A stretch of DNA of 57,285 nt from Lachnospiraceae bacterium UBA7182 (GCA_002491115.1 DKVI01000085.1:1-57285), one strand, 5' to 3'; shown: positions 7,593 to 16,104, counted from the first letter of the stretch. The notes: generated by a model not told the origin, from the sequence alone. Translations and numbers: made by a program.

Positions 7593-7778
7593 ATGGAAAA
7601 GAAACTGACAAAATCATCCTCCAACCGCATGATCTGCGGTATCTGCGGAGGAATCGGAGAATATTTTCACATTGATCCCACGGTGATCAGGCTGATATGG
7701 GCGATCCTTACCTTCTGCGGCGTAGGCAGCGGGCTTTTAGTCTACATCATTGCCGCGGTAGTGATACCGGAAGAATAA
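7593..7778 (+). CDS. PspC-domain membrane protein
   Basis: 61 residues, the usual size of a stand-alone PspC domain. The N-terminal part has CGICGGIGEYFHIDPTVIRLIW, and a single hydrophobic helix (GSGLLVYIIAAVVI) ends in PEE. Both are diagnostic for the PspC family, linked to phage-shock/envelope-stress responses. It is the last gene of the DUF4097 operon, 16 nt after the previous stop with AAAGGAAATAA before the ATG. Confidence 0.9.
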   Translation: MEKKLTKSSSNRMICGICGGIGEYFHIDPTVIRLIWAILTFCGVGSGLLVYIIAAVVIPEE

Positions 7779-7809
7779 AAAAGTTCTTTTCTTTTATGCA
7801 AAGCCGCAT

Positions 7810-7815
7810 TATAAT
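7810..7815 (+). promoter_or_regulatory. -10 box of the PurF-like gene
   Basis: A perfect TATAAT with only a weak T-rich -35 region (around 7787-7792). Transcription from here would include the large hairpin at 7875-7942 in the leader. Confidence 0.45.
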
Positions 7816-7846
7816 AGAACTGATATTGCGAAAAAGCAAATGAAAC

Positions 7847-7966
7847 AGCGGAACTATAACAGCGAAAGCCCGAACAGCGCCCGGAAGGATTTCCGGACGT
7901 CATGTAATGGCGGCCGGAAATCCTTCCAGACACAGGGCGCTGTGAGTGGCTGTAGCGGAACTATAA
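7847..7966 (+). promoter_or_regulatory. Structured leader: large hairpin flanked by 13-bp direct repeats
   Basis: An inner perfect 14-bp stem (7883-7896 with 7914-7927, GGAAGGATTTCCGG/CCGGAAATCCTTCC) sits under an outer 8-bp stem (7875-7882 with 7935-7942, CAGCGCCC/GGGCGCTG). A 13-bp direct repeat AGCGGAACTATAA stands on each side, at 7847-7859 and 7954-7966. The second copy ends 4 nt before the gene's ribosome-binding site. It does not match a riboswitch class I recognise. It may be a cis-regulatory RNA or a small MITE-like insertion. Confidence 0.6.
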
Positions 7967-7980
7967 TTAGGAGGACTTTT

Positions 7981-9390
7981 ATGGGCGGCTTTTTTGGAGT
8001 TGCGTCAAAGGAAGATTGTATCTTTGACTTGTTTTTTGGAACGGATTATCATTCACATCTTGGTACAAGACGGGGCGGAATGGCTGTATATGGCAAGAAA
8101 GGGTTTGACCGCGCCATCCACAATATAGAAAATTCCCCTTTTCGGACCAAGTTTGACAAGGATATGAGGCAGATGAAAGGATATCTGGGCATCGGATGTA
8201 TCTCCGACTACGAACCGCAGCCGCTGATCATCCGTTCCCATCATGGCACTTACGCCATCACCACCGTAGGCAAGATTAACAATACGGAAGAAATCACAGA
8301 AATGATCTATAAAAACGGCAATACTCATTTTCTGGAAATGAGCGGAGGGGATATCAATCCCACCGAACTGGTCGCTTCCGTGATTAATCAAAAAGAAAAC
8401 CTGATCGACGGTATCCGTTATGCACAGGAGCTGATCGACGGCTCCATGACTCTGATGCTCATGACGCCCAAGGGGATCTACGCCGCCAGAGACCGCCTGG
8501 GACGCACACCTGTCATCATAGGAAAGAAAGAGGATGCTTACTGCATCACCTTTGAAAGCTATGCTTATTTAAACCTGGGGTATGAAGATTACAAAGAATT
8601 AGGACCGGGAGAGATTGTCGTCGTTACGCCGGAAGAAGTGCGCACTTTGTCGGCTCCCGGAAAAGATATGAAGATCTGCACCTTCCTCTGGGTCTACTAT
8701 GGATACCCGTCCAGCTCCTATGAGGGCGTCAATGTGGAACAGATGCGTTATAACTGCGGCGAAAAGATGGCAAAAAGGGATCATGCAAGTCCGGATATCG
8801 TAGCAGGTATCCCGGATTCCGGGACTGCTCATGCAGTGGGCTATGCCAACGAATCCGGCATTCCTTTTTCCAGGCCTTTTGTGAAGTATACACCCACCTG
8901 GCCCCGTTCTTTTATGCCTACCATCCAGAATAAGCGAAACCTGATCGCCAAGATGAAGCTTATTCCCATCCACCAGTTGATTAAGGATAAAAGTCTTTTA
9001 CTGATCGACGACTCCATCGTCAGAGGCACACAGCTTAGAGAAACTACGGAATTTTTATACCAGAGCGGCGCCAAAGAAGTACATATCCGTCCGGCCTGCC
9101 CGCCGCTTATATACGGATGCAAATACTTAAACTTTTCCCGTTCCACCTCCGATATGGACCTGATCACCCGGAGGATGATCTCCCGGCTGGAAGGTACGGA
9201 AGACGTGCCTGACGAGGTTCTTTCAGAATACGCGGACCCTAATTCGGAAAAATACGCGGTTATGGTGGAAGAGATCCGAAAAGAGCTGAATTTTACTTCT
9301 TTACAGTATAACCGCCTGGACGACCTGCTGGATTCCGTAGGAATCGATCCGTGCAGGCTTTGTACTTATTGCTGGAACGGGAAGGAATAA
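7981..9390 (+). CDS. Amidophosphoribosyltransferase paralogue lacking the glutaminase cysteine
   Basis: A 469-residue PurF-like protein. ATG 7981 is chosen over 7840 because AGGAGG lies at 7969-7974 and the longer frame runs through the hairpin leader. The phosphoribosyltransferase PRPP loop is intact (LLLIDDSIVRGTQLR, ~residues 340-354). Four cysteines correspond to the 4Fe-4S ligands of Bacillus-type PurF: C233, C380, C461 and C464 (CTYC). The N-terminal glutaminase domain is present, but the protein begins MGGFFGVASK where active enzymes expose Cys1 (MCGI...). The HNGN motif is also replaced by TVGKINN. Glutamine hydrolysis is therefore unlikely. It may be ammonia-dependent or regulatory. 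It stands alone, not in a pur operon. Confidence 0.8.
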   Translation: MGGFFGVASKEDCIFDLFFGTDYHSHLGTRRGGMAVYGKKGFDRAIHNIENSPFRTKFDKDMRQMKGYLGIGCISDYEPQPLIIRSHHGTYAITTVGKINNTEEITEMIYKNGNTHFLEMSGGDINPTELVASVINQKENLIDGIRYAQELIDGSMTLMLMTPKGIYAARDRLGRTPVIIGKKEDAYCITFESYAYLNLGYEDYKELGPGEIVVVTPEEVRTLSAPGKDMKICTFLWVYYGYPSSSYEGVNVEQMRYNCGEKMAKRDHASPDIVAGIPDSGTAHAVGYANESGIPFSRPFVKYTPTWPRSFMPTIQNKRNLIAKMKLIPIHQLIKDKSLLLIDDSIVRGTQLRETTEFLYQSGAKEVHIRPACPPLIYGCKYLNFSRSTSDMDLITRRMISRLEGTEDVPDEVLSEYADPNSEKYAVMVEEIRKELNFTSLQYNRLDDLLDSVGIDPCRLCTYCWNGKE

Positions 9391-9496
9391 CTTTTACCCA
9401 AAGGAAAGCTTCAGAAAATCTTTAAAAAATTATGCGGAAAATATTCAGTTTCTCCTGTTATGCTGATAAAAACAAATTCAGATAAGGAGTTTTACA

Positions 9497-10120
9497 ATGT
9501 ACTTATTCAGCAGATTCTTCGGGATTGGGATGGACTGTTTATCAAGCATGATCCTTTTAACTCCCGCCGTTTTAGTGATTTTAAAACTGTCCGGCCGTAA
9601 AATTGTAAGCGCGCATACAGTATTTCTTTTACTGTATGTCTGCGTCCTTGCAGGGATCTGTTCGGTGACCGGCCTGCCGAATATCAAATATAACAGTTTT
9701 GATCCAACCTTGAATCTGGTCCCCATGACAGACCTTTTAAACAGCCCTGAACAATATCTTATGAACATACTGATGTTTCTGCCGGTGGGTTTCCTGCTGC
9801 CGCTTCTGTGGGACCAGTATAAGGATTTAAAACAGGTCCTTATTTTCAGCTGCTTTCTGACGCTGTTTATTGAGATTGCCCAGGTGTTTACGTTTCGCAC
9901 AACAGACATTGATGATCTGCTGACGAATCTTTCAGGCGCGGTGATCGGCTATCTGCTGGTGAGTCTGCCTGCGAAAAAGCGGAATCTTTTATTGCCCGTC
10001 GGTATCCGGAATGACTATGAGGAAGGACACGGACAGTGGGCCTATCTGCTTTTGCTTATCTTTCAGCAGTTTTTTATCCAGCCGTACTGGTCCGCGTTTT
10101 TCTGGGATACGCTTTTGTAG
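9497..10120 (+). CDS. VanZ-like membrane protein
   Basis: A 207-residue protein with about five hydrophobic segments (residues ~15-32, 40-58, 90-108, 115-132, 140-158). The VanZ-family signature region is NLVPMTDLLNSPEQYLMNILMF followed by LPVGFLLPLL, and IEIAQVFTFRTTDIDDLLTN is the second conserved block. VanZ of Tn1546 gives low-level teicoplanin resistance; most chromosomal homologues have no known substrate. AAGGAG lies 7 nt before the ATG. It converges with the histidine kinase gene, with 26 nt between the two stops. Confidence 0.85.
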   Translation: MYLFSRFFGIGMDCLSSMILLTPAVLVILKLSGRKIVSAHTVFLLLYVCVLAGICSVTGLPNIKYNSFDPTLNLVPMTDLLNSPEQYLMNILMFLPVGFLLPLLWDQYKDLKQVLIFSCFLTLFIEIAQVFTFRTTDIDDLLTNLSGAVIGYLLVSLPAKKRNLLLPVGIRNDYEEGHGQWAYLLLLIFQQFFIQPYWSAFFWDTLL

Positions 10121-10146
10121 CCCGACGCTGCTTTTCAGGGTCCGGT

Positions 10147-11496
10147 TTATATCCCGCCCAGTATATGGATGGTGTGTGCGTCTGTAAAAACCATCTCCCA
10201 GCCATGCGCCTGAACGATTTGCTGTACAATCCGAAGCCCCATGATGTGTGGGGCTTTTTCTGTGTCTGAAAGTTCACCCATAAGGGAACGGATCACCGCA
10301 TCGGGGATACCGCAGCCGTCGTCGGATACTTGAAAACAGACGCCGCCTTTTTGGGGATAGGCGGTCACGGTTACGGTGCAGCCGCTTTTATTGTGGCTTA
10401 TACTGTTCTGGATCAGATTGGAAAAAGCTCTGGAAAGGAGAGCGGTATCTCCCGTAAGCGTGATCTGTTCCACATCCGGGTCGATATACAGGTCGATCCG
10501 GCAGCCCTCTGAGAGGCCCCGGTTATAAAAGTCGCTGACCACGGTCCGGAGCAGGCCGGAAGGCCTGAAAACGGAGGTCCGTAAAGGCTGCATGTTATAT
10601 TCTAGTTTGGAAGTCAGGTTCAGATCCTCGATCAGACGTTTGATCTGAAGGCTCTGCTGTTCTATGATCCTGGCTTTACATCTTTGCTCCCCGGACAGGG
10701 CAGCGTCGCTTTTCAGATCGCTGGCGTATCCCATGACCAGAGAAAGGGGCGTGCGGATGTCGTGGGATACGCCGCTGATCCAGGCGGCTCTGGCGTCATC
10801 CCTTTGATCCAGCTTTTTTTTCTGACAGCTTAAAAGGTCGGAAGTCTGATTTAACTGTTTTGCCAGAAGCTCCGTCATGCCCTTTTCGGGCAAATGGATC
10901 GGCTTCTGGTCAGAAAGCTCCTGGATACCGCCTGCCAGCAGTTTTAAGGAGCGATAGAAGCGGATACCGAAGAAAAACACCATAACAAGGATCAGAATCA
11001 GATTGGCGATCAATGTGACCGGTATCATACAGGCAATCGATTCGATCACATGGACGGAATCGCTGAAATTCTGTTTCCAGACCGTGCCTTTGGGCTGTGC
11101 GATGACCAGAAGGCCGTAATCCGTAATGCGTGAAGTGACGGGATAATCGTCCAGATACCATTTGCTGAAAGCGGCGACCTGGCTGACTGTATAGGTATGG
11201 TTCAGGTTCTCCGGGAGTTTCCAGTTCCAGATCACTTTGCCGTCATCACTTAAAACCATGGCCCACACATTATTTTCTTCCAGGAAACGGTATCCTTCCT
11301 CCGAAAGGGAGAGCTGTCCGTCAGACAGGGACAGTTCTTCTGCCAGCACCCGGATCTTTAAGAAAGAACGGTTGCCGGACTGTATGATCCGAAAGCCAAG
11401 GATAAGATAGAGAAATACGTTCAAAAACAAAGTAACCACAAGCATGATCACGGCGCAGATCAGATATCTGGAGATAATCTTGGAGAGATTTTTCAT
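10147..11496 (-). CDS. Sensor histidine kinase
   Basis: 449 residues. Two membrane segments (~residues 12-36 and 155-178) enclose an extracellular sensor of ~120 residues. A linker leads to the HisKA box SGVSHDIRTPLSLVMGY, with phospho-acceptor His245, then the HATPase domain with SRAFSNLIQNSISHN (N box) and VSDDGCGIPD (G1 box). It overlaps the response regulator start by 4 nt (ATGA), so the two are translated together. The divergent ABC transporter suggests it senses a membrane-active peptide; that substrate is inferred. Confidence 0.93.
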   Translation of the reverse strand: MKNLSKIISRYLICAVIMLVVTLFLNVFLYLILGFRIIQSGNRSFLKIRVLAEELSLSDGQLSLSEEGYRFLEENNVWAMVLSDDGKVIWNWKLPENLNHTYTVSQVAAFSKWYLDDYPVTSRITDYGLLVIAQPKGTVWKQNFSDSVHVIESIACMIPVTLIANLILILVMVFFFGIRFYRSLKLLAGGIQELSDQKPIHLPEKGMTELLAKQLNQTSDLLSCQKKKLDQRDDARAAWISGVSHDIRTPLSLVMGYASDLKSDAALSGEQRCKARIIEQQSLQIKRLIEDLNLTSKLEYNMQPLRTSVFRPSGLLRTVVSDFYNRGLSEGCRIDLYIDPDVEQITLTGDTALLSRAFSNLIQNSISHNKSGCTVTVTAYPQKGGVCFQVSDDGCGIPDAVIRSLMGELSDTEKAPHIMGLRIVQQIVQAHGWEMVFTDAHTIHILGGI

Positions 11497-12218
11497 TGCC
11501 GGGAAGGATCTCCTTTCATCAGTTTATATCCCAGGCCGCGGACGGTCAGAAGCCATACCGGATGGGAAGGGTCTTCTTCGATCTTTTCTCTGAGCCTTCG
11601 GATATGAACCATCAGCGTATTTTCATAGCCATAATAATTTTCTCCCCAGACCGCGTCGGACAGGGCGTCGAAGGTGACGATATTGCCCCGGTTTTCATAC
11701 AGTTTGGTCAGCAGCGCAAGTTCTTTGGCGGTCAGGTTCAATTCTTTGTCTTTTGTCAGGACGACGCCCCGCTCCAGATAGACCGTGCGGTCGCCTAAAG
11801 ACAGGCCGGGAAGCTCGCTGTTTCTATGGAAGCTGGAAAAGTAGGTTCTCTTTAAGATAGCCGTCAGGCGCAGAACCAGTTCATCCGGAAGGAACGGCTT
11901 GGTGATGTAGTCGTCCGCGCCCAGTCCCAGCCCTAGGAGACGGTCATTATCTTCGTCTTTGGCGGATAAAAAGAGTACCGGGGCGTCGGATGACAGCCTG
12001 AAATCCCGCATCAGGGAGAAGCCGTCCCCATCCGGCAGCATGATATCCAGTACGATCAGCTCCGGAAGGAAACTCCGGAACAGTTCTCTTGCCTGCCCGC
12101 AGTTCTCAGCCGCTTTGACAGACGTGAATCCCTGGCGGGTCAGTATATTCTTCAGCATATCCAGAATGTCCGGATTGTCATCCACCAGGAGGATTCTGGC
12201 GTCGTGTATATGTTTCAT
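11493..12218 (-). CDS. OmpR-family response regulator
   Basis: 241 residues. The receiver domain has the acidic pair in LVDDNPD, the phospho-acceptor Asp58 in ELIVLDIMLPDGDG, and the conserved Lys in YITKPF. A C-terminal winged-helix DNA-binding domain of the OmpR/PhoB type ends in VWLLTVRGLGYKL. It forms a leftward operon with the kinase. Its likely target is the divergent ABC transporter, whose upstream region contains an inverted repeat. Confidence 0.93.
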   Translation of the reverse strand: MKHIHDARILLVDDNPDILDMLKNILTRQGFTSVKAAENCGQARELFRSFLPELIVLDIMLPDGDGFSLMRDFRLSSDAPVLFLSAKDEDNDRLLGLGLGADDYITKPFLPDELVLRLTAILKRTYFSSFHRNSELPGLSLGDRTVYLERGVVLTKDKELNLTAKELALLTKLYENRGNIVTFDALSDAVWGENYYGYENTLMVHIRRLREKIEEDPSHPVWLLTVRGLGYKLMKGDPSRQ

Positions 12219-12246
12219 ATTGTAGTCACGCTCCGTTTTTTCTTCT

Positions 12247-12275
12247 ATTATAAATGTTTTTCTTTTGTATGTCAG
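12247..12275 (-). promoter_or_regulatory. Promoter of the two-component operon
   Basis: On the minus strand CTGACA (12270-12275) and TATAAT (12247-12252) are separated by 17 nt, about 30 nt before the response regulator start. Confidence 0.7.
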
Positions 12276-12290
12276 GGTGTTTGGCGAAAA

Positions 12291-12323
12291 TTAAGGTAAA
12301 TGTAAGGAGGGCTTCATCCTTAA
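12291..12323. promoter_or_regulatory. Inverted repeat upstream of the ABC transporter, possible regulator site
   Basis: TTAAGG (12291-12296) and CCTTAA (12318-12323) flank a spacer containing a further TAAGG direct repeat. The repeat lies in the divergent intergenic region between regulator and transporter. That the response regulator binds here is a guess from position. Confidence 0.35.
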
Positions 12324-12377
12324 GTAAGCTGCCGGGTGTACGATGGGAGTCAGAAAAAAGAAAGGCGGAGTATAAAG

Positions 12378-13292
12378 ATGAAATATATCATTGAAACCAA
12401 CGCGCTCAGTAAGCAGTACGGGAACAATTATTCGGTAAATGACGTGTGCTTAAAAATACGTCCGGGATGCGTATACGGATTCCTGGGACCCAACGGAGCA
12501 GGAAAATCCACGACCATGAAGATGCTTTTGGGACTTGTCAAGCCCACGGGCGGAGAGATTCTCATGTTTGGCAGGGAACTGGATGACAGGAGCCGGATGC
12601 AGATATTAAGGCAGACCGGTTCCCTGATCGAGTCCCCGTCCTATTATGGGCACTTAAACGGCCGGGAGAACCTCCAGATCATACAGACTTTGAAAAAAGT
12701 GCCCAAAGAAGAGATTGACGAAGTGCTGGCAATCGTCCGTCTGGAAAGCCAGCAGAAGAAAAAAGTGCGTGAATACTCCCTTGGCATGAAGCAGAGGCTG
12801 GGACTGGCGGCGGCTCTTCTGGGCAGGCCCAGGCTTCTTCTTCTGGATGAGCCCACCAACGGTCTGGACCCGTCGGGCATCCAGGAAATGCGGGAGCTGA
12901 TCTCGCAGCTTCCGGGGCATTACGGAATGACCGTTATGGTATCCAGCCATCTGTTAAGCGAGATCGACCAGATGGCCACGGACGTGGGGATCATAGATAA
13001 AGGAAAACTGATCTACCAGGGCAGCCTTCAAAAGCTTCATGATAAAGCCAGAAGCAGTATCCATATCCGGGTGCTGAACCAGTCGGCGGCCGTGCGGATT
13101 CTGGGAGAATACCGGGAACCTTACGAATTAAGCGGCGAGGAGCTGGTATTTACGGAACGTGAAGACGGGCAGATCGCCAATCTGGTGACGCTTCTGGCGG
13201 GAAAAGGCGCCCAGGTGACAAGGGTGACGGAAAAACAGAAGAGCCTGGAAGACATCTTTTTAAAGCTGACGGGAAAGCAGGTGAGCCTGTGA
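12378..13292 (+). CDS. ABC transporter ATP-binding protein, lantibiotic/bacitracin type
   Basis: 304 residues. ATG 12378 is preferred over 12336 because AAGGCGGAG lies just upstream and the shorter form starts directly with the ABC domain. Walker A is GPNGAGKST, the signature YSLGMKQRLGLA, Walker B RLLLLDEPTNGLDP and the switch SSHLL. The C-terminal ~90 residues are the extension typical of BcrA/LanF-type exporters. It overlaps the first permease gene by 4 nt. With two different permeases downstream and a two-component system upstream, it fits a LanFEG-type self-protection pump against lantibiotic-like peptides. No biosynthesis genes are in the window. Confidence 0.9.
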   Translation: MKYIIETNALSKQYGNNYSVNDVCLKIRPGCVYGFLGPNGAGKSTTMKMLLGLVKPTGGEILMFGRELDDRSRMQILRQTGSLIESPSYYGHLNGRENLQIIQTLKKVPKEEIDEVLAIVRLESQQKKKVREYSLGMKQRLGLAAALLGRPRLLLLDEPTNGLDPSGIQEMRELISQLPGHYGMTVMVSSHLLSEIDQMATDVGIIDKGKLIYQGSLQKLHDKARSSIHIRVLNQSAAVRILGEYREPYELSGEELVFTEREDGQIANLVTLLAGKGAQVTRVTEKQKSLEDIFLKLTGKQVSL

Positions 13293-14047
13293 TGGTAAGA
13301 GAGTGGAAGACAGAATGGATGAAAACAAAATACCGGGGGATCGGGTGGATGATACTGGCTTTTTCCGGGCTGGTCCTTTTATGGTCGCTGTGGGCCTATG
13401 GGAGTACGCCGTCAGAGCAGTTGGAGGACGGATTCAGGATGAGTTATTTACAGCTTGCCTTGATGGACACGATTCTTATGCCTGTCATGATCGCCATGCT
13501 GGCCAGCCGCCTGTGCGATGCGGAGGTCAAAGGGGGTACGCTTAAGCTTCTGTGTACCATGGAGAAAAAAGGAAGACTTTTTGATCTGAAACTGCTGACA
13601 GGCGCTGTTTACCTGGCCGTCTATGTGGCGCTGCAGGTCGGGATTATCTTTTTACAGGCGGGCAGGCTTGATTTTACAAGGCCTTTGCAGACAGTACAGC
13701 TTTTCTGTTTTATTGTACAGGTCTATGTGGTGAGCCTGGCAATCCTGCTTTTGCAGGTGGTATTGTCCTTTTTCTTTGAAAATCAGATCCTGCCCCTGGC
13801 CGCCGGACTGTTCGGATCGTTTGTGGGGCTGTTCTCCTGGTTTTTCGCGGACGGGCCGGTGAAAAAACTGTTTTTGTGGGGATATTATTCGGAACTGTGT
13901 TTTATCATAAACGACTGGAATCAGGATACAGGAGCGGTTACTTACTATGACGCCCCCTTTGACTGGTTCTCCCTGTGTCTGCTGCTTGTGATTCTGGCGG
14001 CAGGATACGCTGCGGGAAAAAAACTTTTTTTGAGAAAGGAGATTTGA
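13289..14047 (+). CDS. ABC-2 type permease, LanE/MutE-like
   Basis: 252 residues with about six hydrophobic segments: ~20-36, 50-70, 103-122, 140-165, 170-190 and 225-242. The N-terminal MVREWKTEWMKTKYRGIGWM and the overall layout fit the lantibiotic-immunity permease family. The GTG/ATG region overlaps the ATP-binding gene, and the stop is 1 nt before the second permease. Confidence 0.82.
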   Translation: MMVREWKTEWMKTKYRGIGWMILAFSGLVLLWSLWAYGSTPSEQLEDGFRMSYLQLALMDTILMPVMIAMLASRLCDAEVKGGTLKLLCTMEKKGRLFDLKLLTGAVYLAVYVALQVGIIFLQAGRLDFTRPLQTVQLFCFIVQVYVVSLAILLLQVVLSFFFENQILPLAAGLFGSFVGLFSWFFADGPVKKLFLWGYYSELCFIINDWNQDTGAVTYYDAPFDWFSLCLLLVILAAGYAAGKKLFLRKEI

Positions 14048-14048
14048 A

Positions 14049-14780
14049 ATGCTGCTTACATGTATAAAGACAGAACAAAGGAAACTAAGGCATTCTTATC
14101 TGTGGCTGGTATTTCTTGTGATACCGGTGCTTCCCGCTTTTATGGGCGCGGGAAATTATCTCCAGAACCAGGGAGTGCTGCAAAAAGAGTGGTATTCCCT
14201 GTGGACCCAGTGTTCTTTATTTTATTCTAATTTTTTCTATGGTCCTCTGGTGGCTTTGTACTGCGCCTATATCTGGCGGGTGGAGCATCTGAACCACAAC
14301 TGGAACCAGTTGATGACCATGCCGGTTCCGGTTCCTTTCGTATTTCTGTCAAAACTGTTCCTGGCGCTGGGATGTACCGTGTTTTTACAGCTTTGGATGT
14401 GGGTGCTGTTCGTGGTTACCGGCAGACTGGTGGGACTTTCGGGGATGCCGCCGGTGCAGATACTGGTCTGGCTGCTTCGCGGAAGCTTCGGCGGCATGGG
14501 GATTGCCGCGCTGCAGCTTGTCCTGTCCATGGTGATCCGAAGCTTCGCAGTTCCCATCGCGCTGGCTCTTATGGGAAGCGTGACAGGGCTTTTGGTCAGC
14601 AACAAAGGGCTTGGCCTGTTCTGGCCGTATTCTCTGATGCTGATGGGTATGAATTCCAATAAAGATCAGGATATAGTGGGAAACATCCTGGGATTTGGCA
14701 TCAGCGCCGTTGTATTTTTTGTTTTATTTACAGGAGCCGGCATCCGGTATCTGAAAAAAAGAGATATCTGCGCCGGATGA
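14049..14780 (+). CDS. ABC-2 type permease, LanG/MutG-like
   Basis: 243 residues with six predicted membrane segments. It has TEQRKLRHSYLWLVFLVIP at the N-terminus and HNWNQLMTMPVP in the cytoplasmic loop, a pattern typical of LanG/MutG permeases. It starts 1 nt after the first permease, with AAAGGAG before the ATG. It is the last gene of the operon and converges with the M15 peptidase gene. Confidence 0.84.
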   Translation: MLLTCIKTEQRKLRHSYLWLVFLVIPVLPAFMGAGNYLQNQGVLQKEWYSLWTQCSLFYSNFFYGPLVALYCAYIWRVEHLNHNWNQLMTMPVPVPFVFLSKLFLALGCTVFLQLWMWVLFVVTGRLVGLSGMPPVQILVWLLRGSFGGMGIAALQLVLSMVIRSFAVPIALALMGSVTGLLVSNKGLGLFWPYSLMLMGMNSNKDQDIVGNILGFGISAVVFFVLFTGAGIRYLKKRDICAG

Positions 14781-14786
14781 CAGGTC

Positions 14787-15602
14787 TTAGGGAAGGGAGA
14801 ACTGGAAATGCTGATAATCCTTTACGCTGTTCCAGTCTCCGCCCCATGTAAACCCCTGTTCATGAAATAACTGCCAGCACAGATCGCCGTCTTTACCGAT
14901 CTTATGGGGTAGATTAAGGGAGCGGTCTGCGTAGGCTTCGCTTCCCTCCGGAGAGTAACGGGCCTGCCCGTTTTCATAAGTTACATAAGGATTATAAAGG
15001 GGATTGATATCGATGGCCAGTCCGTAAGCGTGCCGGGACAGGTGGGTGCTGCCTTCCACGACCCGATAGTTAAAGCACGAAGTGTTATTGTCTTTCATGG
15101 ACGCCTCGTCGTCTCCGCCGTATGTATCCACCAGCAGGACTTTTTCGATCTGGTAGCGGTTGTCGTAAAGGGTGCGGAAGACAGTCAGCACCTGATCCGT
15201 GATGGCGGCGTTTACGATCAGTTCTCCGATGTGGGTCTTATCATCGAATCCGGTGTGAAGGATGCGTACATACCGAAGGTCCGAAAGGGAGATGTGCTCA
15301 TTTTCCACATAGGATATACCGTGGATTCTTTCCAGTATTTCGTCCGATATTTCCCGGGCGTTGAAGAGGTCATCAATCTGATCCGGCGGCAGTTCTTCTT
15401 CAATTATGGTACCTGCAGGAAGGGATGCGTAATCCGGTGTTTCTTCTTCCTGCACTTCCGGTTCTGCCGTTGATTCTTCCTTATCGGGAATGTCTTTTTG
15501 AATCATTTTTACTTCCGGCACAGTCTTGGAAGCGCAGCCGCTTATCATACACAGACTCATGGCCAGGATGGATAGAAAATGTCGTATCTGTCTTATTCTC
15601 AT
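14787..15602 (-). CDS. M15-family D,D-carboxypeptidase-like lipoprotein
   Basis: 271 residues. ATG at 15602 is chosen because GGAGG lies 7-8 nt upstream; a longer frame to 15734 adds residues before a clear signal peptide. Residues 1-21 (RIRQIRHFLSILAMSLCMI) end in the lipobox SGC. The peptidase domain carries SRHAYGLAIDINP, the zinc-binding His...Asp motif of M15 (VanY-like) enzymes, and a C-terminal WGGDWN...DYQHFQF with the last zinc histidine. It probably trims peptidoglycan stem peptides outside the membrane. A promoter stands immediately upstream. Confidence 0.86.
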   Translation of the reverse strand: MRIRQIRHFLSILAMSLCMISGCASKTVPEVKMIQKDIPDKEESTAEPEVQEEETPDYASLPAGTIIEEELPPDQIDDLFNAREISDEILERIHGISYVENEHISLSDLRYVRILHTGFDDKTHIGELIVNAAITDQVLTVFRTLYDNRYQIEKVLLVDTYGGDDEASMKDNNTSCFNYRVVEGSTHLSRHAYGLAIDINPLYNPYVTYENGQARYSPEGSEAYADRSLNLPHKIGKDGDLCWQLFHEQGFTWGGDWNSVKDYQHFQFSLP

Positions 15603-15632
15603 GTCCGTTACCTCCGTAAGAAAATTTGTGAT

Positions 15633-15661
15633 ATTATACATGCACTTTTTGAATCTTGCAA
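15633..15661 (-). promoter_or_regulatory. Promoter of the M15 peptidase gene
   Basis: TTGCAA (15656-15661) and TATAAT (15633-15638) on the minus strand with a 17-nt spacer, about 30 nt from the start codon. Confidence 0.7.
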
Positions 15662-15682
15662 GAGATAAATAAAAGACAGCAT

Positions 15683-15731
15683 CAGGCGGTTTCCGGAGAA
15701 TGACAGAAAGCTGTTTTTCGGAAACCGCCTG
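15683..15731 (-). terminator. Terminator after spoVAE
   Basis: A perfect 13-bp stem (CAGGCGGTTTCCG/CGGAAACCGCCTG) has a 23-nt loop. On the minus strand it lies 16 nt after the spoVAE stop and is followed by a T-rich stretch (TCTTTTATTT). It may also insulate the M15 gene promoter. Confidence 0.75.
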
Positions 15732-15747
15732 CATAAAACGGAGATTT

Positions 15748-16104
15748 TTATTTTTTCATTTTGGAATCAAACACCAGACTTGCCAGATAACCAAATACCA
15801 GAGCCGCGCAGATCCCTGCCGCACTGGCGGTGAAGCCGCCTCTGAAAATGCCGATCAGGCCGTCCGTATCCACCGCTTCCCGGATTCCTTTCCATAAAGT
15901 ATTGCCAAAACCAAGAAGCGGAACGCTGGCGCCGGCTCCTGCGAACTCCTGGAACGGTTCATACAGCCCCAAAGCGCCGAACACCGCGCCGCTGCAGACT
16001 AAGAGCACCATGATCCGGCCCGGCATCAGTTTGGTCTTTTCCATCAGAATCTGCACCAGTGCGCAGATCAGCCCGCCGACCCAGAACGCATGAAAATAAT
16101 CCAT
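15748..16104 (-). CDS. spoVAE: Stage V sporulation protein AE (SpoVAEb type)
   Basis: 118 residues with about four membrane segments. LVCSGAVFGALGLYEPFQEFAGAGASVPLLGFG and the C-terminal GGFTASAAGICAALVFGYL match the SpoVAE family. In Bacillus it is part of the SpoVA channel that moves dipicolinic acid into the forespore. The usual spoVAC and spoVAD neighbours are not here. AAAGGAG precedes the ATG. Its presence indicates an endospore former. Confidence 0.9.
   Translation of the reverse strand: MDYFHAFWVGGLICALVQILMEKTKLMPGRIMVLLVCSGAVFGALGLYEPFQEFAGAGASVPLLGFGNTLWKGIREAVDTDGLIGIFRGGFTASAAGICAALVFGYLASLVFDSKMKK

Noticed and set aside
7840..7980. 47-residue N-terminal extension of the PurF-like protein
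   Set aside because: It would translate through the large hairpin. AGGAGG and ATG 7981 give the expected domain start.
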